Assembly (NCBI GenBank): GCA_903904615.1
Contig: CAIVDG010000382.1
Location: 1-37,462 of the forward strand
DNA: 37,462 bases
Direction of reading: 5' to 3'
DNA from: an uncultured Acidimicrobiaceae bacterium
Lineage (GTDB): Bacteria; Actinomycetota; Acidimicrobiia; Acidimicrobiales; Ilumatobacteraceae
The notes under the pieces were generated by a model. The model was not told the DNA's origin. It made no database searches and saw only the letters and a list, made by a program, of their open reading frames with translations. Below, piece after piece: positions 9,995 to 19,122 of this stretch. Each line of letters opens with the position of its first letter. Within the stretch, counting starts at the first letter, position 1. The translations under genes and the position numbers were made by a program.

Positions 9995-11482
9995 TTAGGC
10001 GTCGCCAACAAGGAAGTTGCCGAACTGCCACGGATCGCTGGGGTCCAGCAGGTCTCCGTGATCGGCCCATTTGTTGAAAATGTCTTTGCGGCTACGAAGC
10101 GGAGTCCAGTCGGTCGGTCCGGAGAACTGTGTTCCTAGGTATGGCCGAGCCTTTTCCAAGATGTATTCGTGCGGCAAGTCGTCGGGCACGCAGAGTCCCT
10201 TGTTCGGCTCGTCAATCATCCACTGAATGGCCGACACGATGGACGCCGCCACTTGCAATGTGGTTGCACTTTGGTGAGGGAGAATCGCGCGCGCTTCGTC
10301 AATAGACAGAAGTGAGCCTGTCCACCATCCGGTGAAGTCGTGACCCAAAAGCAGTACACCAAGTTCGTCGCGTCCGCTGATGATTTCATCATTCAACAAA
10401 CGTTGTTTTGGCTGCATCTCCCAGTCACGCATCTGCAATTCACGAACCGAAGCAATTGCATCGTTTGATGGGCAGTACGCATAGTGAACGGTGGGTCGAT
10501 AAATGTCGACACCGTTTTCATCGCGAACAGTGAGGTGATGACACATGGTGTACGCCTCGCCATGACGAATAACCATGCCGTGTGTCTCTCCACATGGCAC
10601 CCAGGAACGCACCAAAGTGTTCATGCCGGGTTGCGCAATACAAATTTGATTGCTGGGGCCGTCGTCCTCGTGCTTATATGCGCGAGGAGGGAGACGCTTT
10701 TCGTGTGTTCCCCAGCCAAGTTCTGCAGGTGCAATGCCTTCTTCGTAGAAGCCATCTACAGACCACGTGTTGACAAACTCGTTCACTTCTTTTGGCTTGT
10801 TCGAGATTTGCGTATCGCGCTCTGCAATGTGAATCACTTTGGTGCCGCTCAACATGGCCAACTTGTTGAACTCGCTGTTCGCAAGTGCTGATTCCATCGC
10901 ACTCTGCCGATTTCCTGCACGACCTTCGGTGAGAATCTTTGTTGTGATCTCGGCGAGTGCCTGCTTCACAAAGTGACTCACAAGGCCTGGGTTTGCACCA
11001 TGTTCGAGAACGGCAGTTGCTCCGCTGTTGCCACCCCATGACTCCACCATCTTTCGAAGAGATTGGTGCCGCACATAGAGAGTGCGATCAAGCGGGTGCG
11101 TGTTCGCCATGTCTTCGTATGGATCCCACAGTTCAACGGAGGTGTTCAAATAACGAACGCCATGTTCGTGACACCAGTTGAGAATGGTGGGTGCATCGAT
11201 GTTCCATGCAAGGTCAAGAAGCAGATCGCCTTCGGAGACCCGAGCGGAGAGGAACTCGTCCAGGTTCTCTGGGGTGACACGACCAATTTCGTAGGTCACG
11301 CCCATTGCAATGAGATCTGCAATGCGTTCACGATTGTCGAGGAAGTCGACCACCGTGATGCTGTTGGGTGCAATCTTCACGTCGCGAACGAGAAGTGGAA
11401 GAGTGCACTGGGCAACACCGCCGCAACCAAGAACGAGGACGCGGCGGGGGATAAGAGATGTTGAAGCGTTAATGGGTATCAG
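9995..11482 (-). CDS. Homospermidine synthase / saccharopine dehydrogenase-like protein
   Basis: Track ORF (9995..11380, GTG) lacks the Rossmann N-terminus. In-frame upstream extension reads LIPINASTSLIPRRVLVLGCGGVAQCTLPLLVRDVKIAPNSITVVDF, giving GCGGVAQ. Candidate non-canonical starts are CTG 11482 or ATT 11473. Confidence 0.75.
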   Translation of the reverse strand: MIPINASTSLIPRRVLVLGCGGVAQCTLPLLVRDVKIAPNSITVVDFLDNRERIADLIAMGVTYEIGRVTPENLDEFLSARVSEGDLLLDLAWNIDAPTILNWCHEHGVRYLNTSVELWDPYEDMANTHPLDRTLYVRHQSLRKMVESWGGNSGATAVLEHGANPGLVSHFVKQALAEITTKILTEGRAGNRQSAMESALANSEFNKLAMLSGTKVIHIAERDTQISNKPKEVNEFVNTWSVDGFYEEGIAPAELGWGTHEKRLPPRAYKHEDDGPSNQICIAQPGMNTLVRSWVPCGETHGMVIRHGEAYTMCHHLTVRDENGVDIYRPTVHYAYCPSNDAIASVRELQMRDWEMQPKQRLLNDEIISGRDELGVLLLGHDFTGWWTGSLLSIDEARAILPHQSATTLQVAASIVSAIQWMIDEPNKGLCVPDDLPHEYILEKARPYLGTQFSGPTDWTPLRSRKDIFNKWADHGDLLDPSDPWQFGNFLVGDA

Positions 11483-11632
11483 TTACCCGCGCTCTGCAGT
11501 GACGGAGTCGTCACTGATGAGTTCGTCCAGCGATTCGCTGAACTCCGGTTCTGCTGGCACGAGCAATGCTTGCCAGTCGTATGCGATTCCTTTTCGGCCA
11601 CATGTCTGTGTTCCGTCGAGTTGTGCGTCCAT
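11483..11632 (-). CDS. 49-aa small ORF immediately upstream of, and in frame with, homospermidine synthase-like gene
   Basis: Strong SD (GGGAGGAG) then ATG: MDAQLDGTQTCGRKGIAYDWQALLVPAEPEFSESLDELISDDSVTAERG*. Below the ORF-track size cut-off. Confidence 0.6.
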   Translation of the reverse strand: MDAQLDGTQTCGRKGIAYDWQALLVPAEPEFSESLDELISDDSVTAERG

Positions 11633-11934
11633 GAGAACTCCTCCCTGGTGGGTAGAGGGTTCGCCCGTGGCGGGTGGCGCACGCCGTTGTCTGTTGACCC
11701 GGTTCGTACGACTTTTGCTCGGTGCTGATCCGTGAGTGGTTGGTCCTTTCTGCGCGAGGCTTTCCCGCGTCAGGATGGGAAAAACTAACGGAATGAATTG
11801 CCTCTTGCTCGCATTTTTGCGAAAAGTTCATTCTGTCTTGGTTGGTCAGCCCTCCGGCGTTTCAGACGTGAATGCAGGGGCAATGGCAAAATGGCTATAT
11901 TTGAGCAATAACTTAATTTTAAAGAGGAGACACA

Positions 11935-13080
11935 ATGCCGAGGATTAGCACAGCCATGCCTCATGATCTTTCGGATGGACTAACTCCCCTTGAGCGCGCG
12001 GCGCAAAACAAGATGATTCTTGGTCTCTTTATTCCCTTGCAGAACGGGGCCTGGACTCCGTCGCTATATCCACGGGGAACGGATTGGACATTCGACTACA
12101 ACGCTGAATGCACAGTGCGTGCTGAAGAGCTGGGTTTTGACCTGGTCTTTGGTCTTGCACAGTGGCACGGTGCGGGTGGGCTAGGCGGTGAAATGAGATT
12201 CCGTGAGAACACGCAGGACCCACTCCTCGTCACAGCCGGTCTTGCTGCATTGACGCACAACATCATGTTGATATCAACGGTTCATGTGCTGTACGGGTGG
12301 TCTCCACTGTTGTTGGCAAAGTACGCCGCAACGCTCGACCACATGTCGAATGGGCGTTGGGGAATAAATATGGTGACAGGAATCAAATCTGAAGATTTTG
12401 AAATGTTTGGTATTGAGCCAATAGAACACGACCAGCGATACGAGATTGCCGATGAGTTAATGAATGTAATGAAGCAATTGTGGGAATCTACTGAGAACAT
12501 TGATTTTGATGGTGCGCATTACAAGATGAGAAAAGGTTTTGTCTCACCAAAACCAAAATATGGACGACCAATCTTGGTGAACGCGTCGAGTAGCGGCGTG
12601 GGAGTTAATTTCGCGGCTAAACATTCAGACTTGTTGTTCATTACGCGACCTGCGGGGTCTGACGTGTATGGGTTGTTGAAAGAACACAACATGAAGATTA
12701 AGAAGCAGGCACTTAACTCAGGACATTCCGTTCGAACAATCATCAATCCACATGTCATTGTTGCGGACACGGAGAAAGAAGCAAAGGCTCGCAAACAAGC
12801 GTTTATTGACCACGCAGATCCGGTCGCACTAGATAATTTCTTTAAGTTCATCACTGGAGGCGACACCGTTTCATGGAAAGGTGCGATGCGCGACGATCTT
12901 GCGGTGGGAGGAAATATGCAGATGGTTGGAACGCCGGAGCAAGTTGTGGAGAAAATGTTGAAACTCCATGATTGTGGAATTGATGGAATTCAAGTGAATT
13001 TTTATGACTATCTTCCAGATATGGAGTATTTTGGCGAACGAGTGATTCCTTTAATGAAGGAAGCTGGGCTTCGAAATTGA
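11935..13080 (+). CDS. LLM-class flavin-dependent monooxygenase, RutA/DszA/SfnG-like
   Basis: MILGLFIPLQNGAW..., LAALTHNIMLISTVHVLYGWSPLLLAKYAATLDHMSNGRWGINMVTGIKSEDFEMFGIEP, ...YFGERVIPLMKEAG resembles RutA layout as recalled. SD AAAGAGGAG. Confidence 0.85.
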   Translation: MPRISTAMPHDLSDGLTPLERAAQNKMILGLFIPLQNGAWTPSLYPRGTDWTFDYNAECTVRAEELGFDLVFGLAQWHGAGGLGGEMRFRENTQDPLLVTAGLAALTHNIMLISTVHVLYGWSPLLLAKYAATLDHMSNGRWGINMVTGIKSEDFEMFGIEPIEHDQRYEIADELMNVMKQLWESTENIDFDGAHYKMRKGFVSPKPKYGRPILVNASSSGVGVNFAAKHSDLLFITRPAGSDVYGLLKEHNMKIKKQALNSGHSVRTIINPHVIVADTEKEAKARKQAFIDHADPVALDNFFKFITGGDTVSWKGAMRDDLAVGGNMQMVGTPEQVVEKMLKLHDCGIDGIQVNFYDYLPDMEYFGERVIPLMKEAGLRN

Positions 13081-14669
13081 GTAGTCGTCCCGTCTCAGTT
13101 GTTCAACTTCGAGAGTGGCTTCATGATGGGCAAGAAATCGCCATCATTGATGTCAGTGAGGGTGGTCCATTTGCAGACGCACATATTTTGGTTGCATCAA
13201 ATGTTCCACCTGCACAAATAGAGGTTTCACTTCCCGCTTTGGTGCCGCGTCGTGCAACTCGATTGGTCATCACTAGTTCTGACGGATCTGACACACGCAA
13301 CGTTGCGAATTTGTTGGCATCCTCTGGGTACTCACAAGTCTTTGTCCTTGATGGCGGAAACATGGCGTGGAATGCAGCCGGGTATCGGTTGTTTTCTGGT
13401 AGCAACATAGTCTCGAAAGCTTTTGGAGAGTTAGTAGAGAAAGAGTGCGACACACCTCACATTGAGGCTGAAGAATTGTCACAATGGCTCAACAACAAAA
13501 AAGACTTCTATCTTTTTGATTCTCGACCACTTGCCGAGTTTCGCACGGTGAGTTTGCCTGGTGGTACAGATTGTCCCGGAGCAGAACTTGTATATCGAGT
13601 GTCGGGGGCAGTGAACAATCCGAACCTGCCCATCGTTGTCAATTGTGCTGGTCGGACTCGTTCAATTATCGGAGCACAGAGTTTGCGTGAAGCTGGATTT
13701 CCTAATCCCGTTTTTGCATTAAAGAATGGCACTATGGGTTGGCAAATTGCTGGTTATACCGTGGAAACAGGCAAGTCCAATGTCCTTCCAGAACCAGCGA
13801 GCGAGGGGCTATCGCTTGCTATCAAACGTGCTCGGGAAGTTGCAGCGCGTCACAATATCCGGTTTGTTTCATTTGAAGAAGCACAAGCACTTTGTAGCGA
13901 TTCAGATCGAACTACTTATTTATTTGATGTTCGACAACCCGATGTTTACGCACGAGGACACGTTGCGGGATCAATCAATGCGCCTGGAGGTCAATTGGTC
14001 CAAGCGACGGACATGTTTGTCGCTGTGAGAAACGCTCGGTTAGTTCTCGTTGATGACCACTGTGTTCAATCTGTGATGACTGCGCATTGGTTGTCAAGGA
14101 TGGGCTGGGATGTGTACGTACTGCACGACGCAGGTGTCCATATGACAGAAACCGGACTTGAACTCGGAGCGTCACTGAGACATCCTCATTCAGATGTAAG
14201 AACCGTCAATGTTCGCAAGTTGCATGAACTCATGGAAATTGGCGAATGTGATGTCATCGATGTTGGTGAGAGTTACTGGTATCGACAGGGCCGAATACCA
14301 AAGTCTTGGTACTCGAAGCGTGCAAGTCTTCAACAGGCGCTACAACGCTTTGCGGTGGATCGACCCTTGATTTTTGTTTGTACGCATGGAGCAACTTCTC
14401 CATTTGCAGCAAGTGATGCCATAGATTTTGGTTTTTCTGACGTCTCTGTTCTTGAAGGTGGTCGTACTGCTTGGCGACAGCAGGGAAATACAGTTGAGAC
14501 GATCGATATGGATGATGACAACTTTCTGCTTTCTGCCACCGACGATATGTGGTACCCGCCTTGGTCTAGAAAAGACGGAGTTCGGGAAGCAATGATTGAG
14601 TACCTCACGTGGGAGGTAGGGCTCACAGAGTTAGTTGCAGAAGAAACGTATCTTTCTTTTGAAATATGA
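13077..14669 (+). CDS. Tandem four-domain rhodanese-like sulfurtransferase
   Basis: Four rhodanese-like modules; candidate catalytic Cys in module 2 (VVNCAGRTRS) and module 4 (FVCTHGATSP). TTG start overlaps the monooxygenase stop (TTGA). Confidence 0.85.
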   Translation: MSSRPVSVVQLREWLHDGQEIAIIDVSEGGPFADAHILVASNVPPAQIEVSLPALVPRRATRLVITSSDGSDTRNVANLLASSGYSQVFVLDGGNMAWNAAGYRLFSGSNIVSKAFGELVEKECDTPHIEAEELSQWLNNKKDFYLFDSRPLAEFRTVSLPGGTDCPGAELVYRVSGAVNNPNLPIVVNCAGRTRSIIGAQSLREAGFPNPVFALKNGTMGWQIAGYTVETGKSNVLPEPASEGLSLAIKRAREVAARHNIRFVSFEEAQALCSDSDRTTYLFDVRQPDVYARGHVAGSINAPGGQLVQATDMFVAVRNARLVLVDDHCVQSVMTAHWLSRMGWDVYVLHDAGVHMTETGLELGASLRHPHSDVRTVNVRKLHELMEIGECDVIDVGESYWYRQGRIPKSWYSKRASLQQALQRFAVDRPLIFVCTHGATSPFAASDAIDFGFSDVSVLEGGRTAWRQQGNTVETIDMDDDNFLLSATDDMWYPPWSRKDGVREAMIEYLTWEVGLTELVAEETYLSFEI

Positions 14670-14676
14670 ATGAGGG

Positions 14677-15339
14677 CTAGTTCTCAAGAGTGTGGAGATA
14701 TGCGACAATCATCTCAGTGAGTTCGTGAAGAACGATGTCTGGTTGCCCCAATCCAAGGCCAATGCGGTCGAGCGAAGCGACTCCTGCGTCAATAATTAAA
14801 CGAGCAATAGCGTCACTTCGTGTTGCCGACACCTGCGGGTAGCGCTCGTGCAGAGCAGTGGCCAGTGCATCTGCTGACTTTTCATCTTGTTCAACCCCAA
14901 GGTCATACAAACTTGGAATCACTCGCACTGCATTCCGAAGAACAGTTCCGCCCGGAGTGGTAAGTCGCAGATCAAGAAGAATCCGCAGAGTCTCGTGTAC
15001 CCATTTATGTAAATCAATAGTTTTGTCAAAAAGCGAAAGCCGATTTTGAAGATAGTTCACACGGTCGGTTTCAAATCTGATGAACAGCTCGGTGAGTAAA
15101 GCGTTCTTGTCTGTGAAATAGTGGTACAAAGTTCCAACGTTAACTTCGGCCTGATTTGCAACAGCGTTAGTGTTGAAACCTTCGATACCTTGAGATTGAA
15201 GAACGTCCAGAGAGGCCTTGAGTATGCGCTGAACTGTTGCCTCTGATCGTTGTTGTACGGGAGTAGCGCGTCGATGACTTCCTGATGGGGAAGTGCGCGA
15301 CTCATCCGTTGACTTTTGACCTGTCCTAGGCATGACCAC
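14677..15339 (-). CDS. TetR-family transcriptional regulator
   Basis: HTH region ILKASLDVLQSQGIEGFNTNAVANQAEVNVGTLYHYFTDKNALL. Confidence 0.92.
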   Translation of the reverse strand: MVMPRTGQKSTDESRTSPSGSHRRATPVQQRSEATVQRILKASLDVLQSQGIEGFNTNAVANQAEVNVGTLYHYFTDKNALLTELFIRFETDRVNYLQNRLSLFDKTIDLHKWVHETLRILLDLRLTTPGGTVLRNAVRVIPSLYDLGVEQDEKSADALATALHERYPQVSATRSDAIARLIIDAGVASLDRIGLGLGQPDIVLHELTEMIVAYLHTLEN

Positions 15340-16984
15340 TTTTATTCATGTGAATCTTGCCGGCGAGAATTGTCGCTGGAATTGATATGTCCTTGATACC
15401 CATTGGGTCAATGGTAAACGGATGCTCTGACAGAACGGTAAAGTCTGCAAATTTCCCTACTGCAATGCTTCCTATTTCACTTTCGCGTTTGAGTAGAAAA
15501 GCAGCGTCAATGGTGCATGCTCGTAGAGCTTGCTCTGGAGAGATGCTTTCAGTTGATCCCAAAACGTTTCCTTCGGAAGTTCGGCGATTGATGGCACACC
15601 ACATAGTGAACAGTGGATCCAATGGAGTCACTGGTGCATCAGAGTGTATGGAGAACGGAACTCCTAATCTCAGGGCCGTTCCACATGCGTCAAGGGTTCT
15701 CGCTTTTGCGGGACCGACGGTGTCACGTCGGTGAGTCTCGCCCCAGTAGAAAATGTGATTGGCAAACAGGTTCACGCATACTCCAAGCGACTTCATCCGT
15801 TGAAAAGCGTCTTCGGACGCTACTTGTGCGTGCTCGAGTCGATGGCGATGATCAAATCGAGGGAAGTCAAGAAGTAGTCGCTCATAAATATCTAATCCTG
15901 CGGTGACCGCTTCGTCACCGTTCGTATGAAGTGCAATTTGAAATCCCGCACGATGAAATGGTCTCATCATGTCGAACATGTCGTCAGGATTGGCCAACCA
16001 CATGCCGTTCGGGTCTCCACAGCAGTATCCGGGCCACTTCAGCCGAGCAGATCGACCTTGAATTGATCCGTCAATGACGAACTTCACGGGGCCCATACCG
16101 AACTTGCTAGATGACTTTCTCGCGAGTTCATGAACATGGTCAATCATGGAGCCAGAGACATGGGGACCAAGAATTTGAACTAGGGGCGCATACACAATTC
16201 TTGTTGGGAAAGATTCCTCGTTGGCGACTGCGCCATACTGGGCAATTGCGTCGTTGGTGGCGGCATAGGCCAAGTCGGTAACGGTGGTGCAACCAGCATG
16301 TTGAGCAATAACGCCTGCGTTGCGAACGCTCTCGGCCCCGCCGCTTTCTAGATCAACAAACTTTCCAAGGACCAGTGTGAGGGCGAGTTCTCGCAACTCT
16401 CCTGTCGGATGACCTAAACCATCACGAATAATGCCCTCATGGTGAGCTTCGCTTGTGATCTCTGCACGCTGAAGCATTGCTGAGTTGCAATGTCCAATGT
16501 GCCCATTTGATTGAAGTAGGAAAATGGGCCGTTCCTCAGAAATGGAGTCAAGCATCTCGAGAGTAATGCCGGAACTGTTCGCCATGTTCGGGTCCCATCC
16601 GAGACAGGTCAAGATGTCGTTCATGTTTGGCATTGAGCGATGAATTTCACGAATCTTTGACAATGCATCGTTGGTGGTGGCGCAACCTTGTTGAAACTCT
16701 CCATTCGCCATACGTCGTGGGTATGTACCAATCCATGGAAAATTACTAAGGGCACCCTCTTCAAGAATGTGACAGTGAGCCTCGATAAAACCAGGTGTGA
16801 TGATGCTGTCTGAAAAAGCATCATTTACTGAGATGTCAAAACCTGACAAATCAGCACGCAGTTGACTAAGTGAGCCAGTGTGTAGCACCCGACCATCCAT
16901 GACCGCAACCGCCTCGGCGGTTGGCATGGCGTGATCGTTGGTAATGATTTCTTTTGCAAGATAGACATCAACTTGTCGTGACAT
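15326..16984 (-). CDS. Amidohydrolase family protein (YtcJ-like)
   Basis: SIITPGFIEAHCHILEEGA; ALHTNGDEAVTAGLDIYE; HRHRLEHAQ; FSIHSDAPVTPLDPL; C-terminal EIGSIAVGKFADFTVL. Confidence 0.9.
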   Translation of the reverse strand: MSRQVDVYLAKEIITNDHAMPTAEAVAVMDGRVLHTGSLSQLRADLSGFDISVNDAFSDSIITPGFIEAHCHILEEGALSNFPWIGTYPRRMANGEFQQGCATTNDALSKIREIHRSMPNMNDILTCLGWDPNMANSSGITLEMLDSISEERPIFLLQSNGHIGHCNSAMLQRAEITSEAHHEGIIRDGLGHPTGELRELALTLVLGKFVDLESGGAESVRNAGVIAQHAGCTTVTDLAYAATNDAIAQYGAVANEESFPTRIVYAPLVQILGPHVSGSMIDHVHELARKSSSKFGMGPVKFVIDGSIQGRSARLKWPGYCCGDPNGMWLANPDDMFDMMRPFHRAGFQIALHTNGDEAVTAGLDIYERLLLDFPRFDHRHRLEHAQVASEDAFQRMKSLGVCVNLFANHIFYWGETHRRDTVGPAKARTLDACGTALRLGVPFSIHSDAPVTPLDPLFTMWCAINRRTSEGNVLGSTESISPEQALRACTIDAAFLLKRESEIGSIAVGKFADFTVLSEHPFTIDPMGIKDISIPATILAGKIHMNKSGHA

Positions 16985-16997
16985 TAAAGACTCACTT

Positions 16998-18542
16998 CTA
17001 GGGGAGCAGCTGCTTCTTCAGCGCTTGCTTATCAACTTTTCCAATTGGCAAAAGAGGGACTTCGTCTCGAATATGAAATGACTTCGGTACTTTGTACCCC
17101 GCCAGTCGTTCTTTACACCAGGTTCGAAGCTCGTCTTCGGTCACTCCAGTCTTTTCGCACACAACAAAAGCAGCGCCAACTTCTGAGTATGTTTTGTCGG
17201 GCATACTGACTACTGCAGCAATCGCAACTGCTGGATGACTCTCGAGAACAATTTCAATCTCGCGTGGATACACGTTCAATCCACCCGACTTGAACATCTC
17301 CGAACGTCTGCCCACTAACTTCAAGTGCCCACTAGGAAGCCGCACTGCTATGTCGCCCGTCTTCAAGAAACCATCTGGCGTGAGAGTTTGCTGTGTGGCT
17401 GATTCATTGTTCAAGTAGTACAGAAGTTTTCCTTCGTGTCGGTACCACACTTCGCCTTCCTCACCTAGAGGCACTTCGCGTCCATCGTCGTCCGCGACGA
17501 TGACGTCAGCATCCGGATTGGGGCGCCCAACTGTGGTCGCGAGCAGTTCAACCGAGTCATCTGCAGAGCTAAATGTGGCATTTCCACATGTTTCGGTCAT
17601 TCCATAAATTGTGAACAGCCTCACCTTTCGTTGCGCGTAAATCTCAACAAATTCTCTAGAAAGAGCCGCTCCACCCCAGGCCACTATCTGAAGTGACGAG
17701 AGGTCACGAGTAGAGAAATCTGGATGCAAAGCGATGAGTTGAAGGACTGTTGGTACATGTTGAAGATTGGTGAGCCGCAGCTCTTCAATAAGCCGAAGCA
17801 TTTCGGATGGGTCAAACTTCTCGTCGTAGGCCACCATTCCGCCATTTACTATGGTGCTTCCCTGAACATCAACGATACATCCCAGGTGGTTGGTTGGAAG
17901 ATTGCAAAGAACACGTGGTTGATTGATATTCATTTCGCGTGCATCGCAGTAGCTGCCATAGGAAATTCCGTAATGAGGAAGTACCGCGCCTTTTGGATTT
18001 CCACTTGAACCTGATGTGTAAACAATTGTGCAGGGGTCCATCCGATTGATGTGCGGAAAGTCAGACGAGCTATGTGACAGCCCGTGCTGAAGAAAATCTT
18101 CGAATGATTTCAAGCAGCCGACGCTCACACCGGCGTCGAGTCGCCACGTGTGTCGGACACTCTTCACTTCTCTCAGATGTTCAATGTCTTTTTCGTATGA
18201 GCGACCATTTGCGTGAGCGATGGAGAAAATTGCAACTGGTTGTGCATCGTTCACTACGTGAAGCTGTTCTCGCTGCGTATACGTCGGGTTGATTCCCAGA
18301 TATAGAGCACCAATTTTGTGAATGGCTGTGAGAGCAATGAGAAACTCAGGTCGAGGAGTTGTGAGTACTGCGACAACGTCACCCTTTTTGATGCCAGTTC
18401 CCATCAACGCACACGCAAAGGCATCGACTCGGTTTCTTACTTCGTGGTACGTCAGTGACTCGCCGTTGAACCAGGTCGCATCAGCTGACGGGGTAGCCAC
18501 TGACCAGTGGTCGATGGCGTCAAAGAAACGATCAAAAAGCAT
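16998..18542 (-). CDS. AMP-dependent acyl-CoA synthetase/ligase
   Basis: IVYTSGSSGNPKGAVLPH; YGMTETCGN; TGDIAVRLPSGHLKLVGRRSEMFKSGGLNVYPREIE. Likely start MLFDRFFDAI at 18542. Confidence 0.93.
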   Translation of the reverse strand: MLFDRFFDAIDHWSVATPSADATWFNGESLTYHEVRNRVDAFACALMGTGIKKGDVVAVLTTPRPEFLIALTAIHKIGALYLGINPTYTQREQLHVVNDAQPVAIFSIAHANGRSYEKDIEHLREVKSVRHTWRLDAGVSVGCLKSFEDFLQHGLSHSSSDFPHINRMDPCTIVYTSGSSGNPKGAVLPHYGISYGSYCDAREMNINQPRVLCNLPTNHLGCIVDVQGSTIVNGGMVAYDEKFDPSEMLRLIEELRLTNLQHVPTVLQLIALHPDFSTRDLSSLQIVAWGGAALSREFVEIYAQRKVRLFTIYGMTETCGNATFSSADDSVELLATTVGRPNPDADVIVADDDGREVPLGEEGEVWYRHEGKLLYYLNNESATQQTLTPDGFLKTGDIAVRLPSGHLKLVGRRSEMFKSGGLNVYPREIEIVLESHPAVAIAAVVSMPDKTYSEVGAAFVVCEKTGVTEDELRTWCKERLAGYKVPKSFHIRDEVPLLPIGKVDKQALKKQLLP

Positions 18543-18575
18543 GTGTCTCCTGGTGTGTCCTATATCTTTAGGAAT

Positions 18576-18599
18576 AAAATCAAGTATATACTGAATTTT
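18576..18599. promoter_or_regulatory. 24-bp imperfect palindrome in the divergent promoter of the catabolic cluster (candidate TetR operator)
   Basis: AAAAT-ca-AGTATATACT-ga-ATTTT; the core palindrome gives TATACT (-10-like) on both strands. Confidence 0.65.
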
Positions 18600-18613
18600 G
18601 AGGGAGGTTTTTA

Positions 18614-19111
18614 ATGGCAGCAATCGCATTTGGAATGAGGGGCAAGATGCGTCCTCAGATATCTCCAGTTGAGGCTCACCAATTTGTTGGGGAAGAACTC
18701 TTTACCACTGACTGGCTTGAAGTCCCGGAATCCCGAGTTCTTCAATTTCGCGTCGGAACATTCGCAAATGAAGATGATGCGGACATGGATCAGTGTCTCA
18801 CCAACCCGGTTGGTTACGAAAATGTAGATGGTTTCATGTTGGTATCACTCTTGCTTCCTGCGCATTTCAACAACAATCCGATTGGCGAGCCAGGTTCATT
18901 TGGTCTGAACTACGCGCTTGAAAACGTTCGGTTCCCAGCGCCAGTGTTTCTCGGTGACCGTGTCAGAGTTGTGTGCACACTGACGGACGTTCGTGAACAC
19001 TCCAAAGGTGTTCTCATTACTACTCACAACGTGATGGACCTTGAAAACTCAGATCGGCCTTGTCTCGTGGCTGATTGGGTTGTACTTCTTCGAACTGTTG
19101 ATTCACTCTGA
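18614..19111 (+). CDS. MaoC/NodN-like hotdog-fold protein, paralog 1
   Basis: NVDGFMLVSLLLPAHFNN...FGLNYALENVRFPAPVFLGDRVRVVCTLTDV resembles NodN/MaoC-like proteins. Confidence 0.7.
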   Translation: MAAIAFGMRGKMRPQISPVEAHQFVGEELFTTDWLEVPESRVLQFRVGTFANEDDADMDQCLTNPVGYENVDGFMLVSLLLPAHFNNNPIGEPGSFGLNYALENVRFPAPVFLGDRVRVVCTLTDVREHSKGVLITTHNVMDLENSDRPCLVADWVVLLRTVDSL

Positions 19112-19122
19112 TTGGTTCGGAG

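Noticed and set aside
11736-11948. 70-aa plus-strand ORF before the monooxygenase
   Set aside because: No motif, weak initiation context; overlaps the AT-rich promoter region and the real start at 11935.
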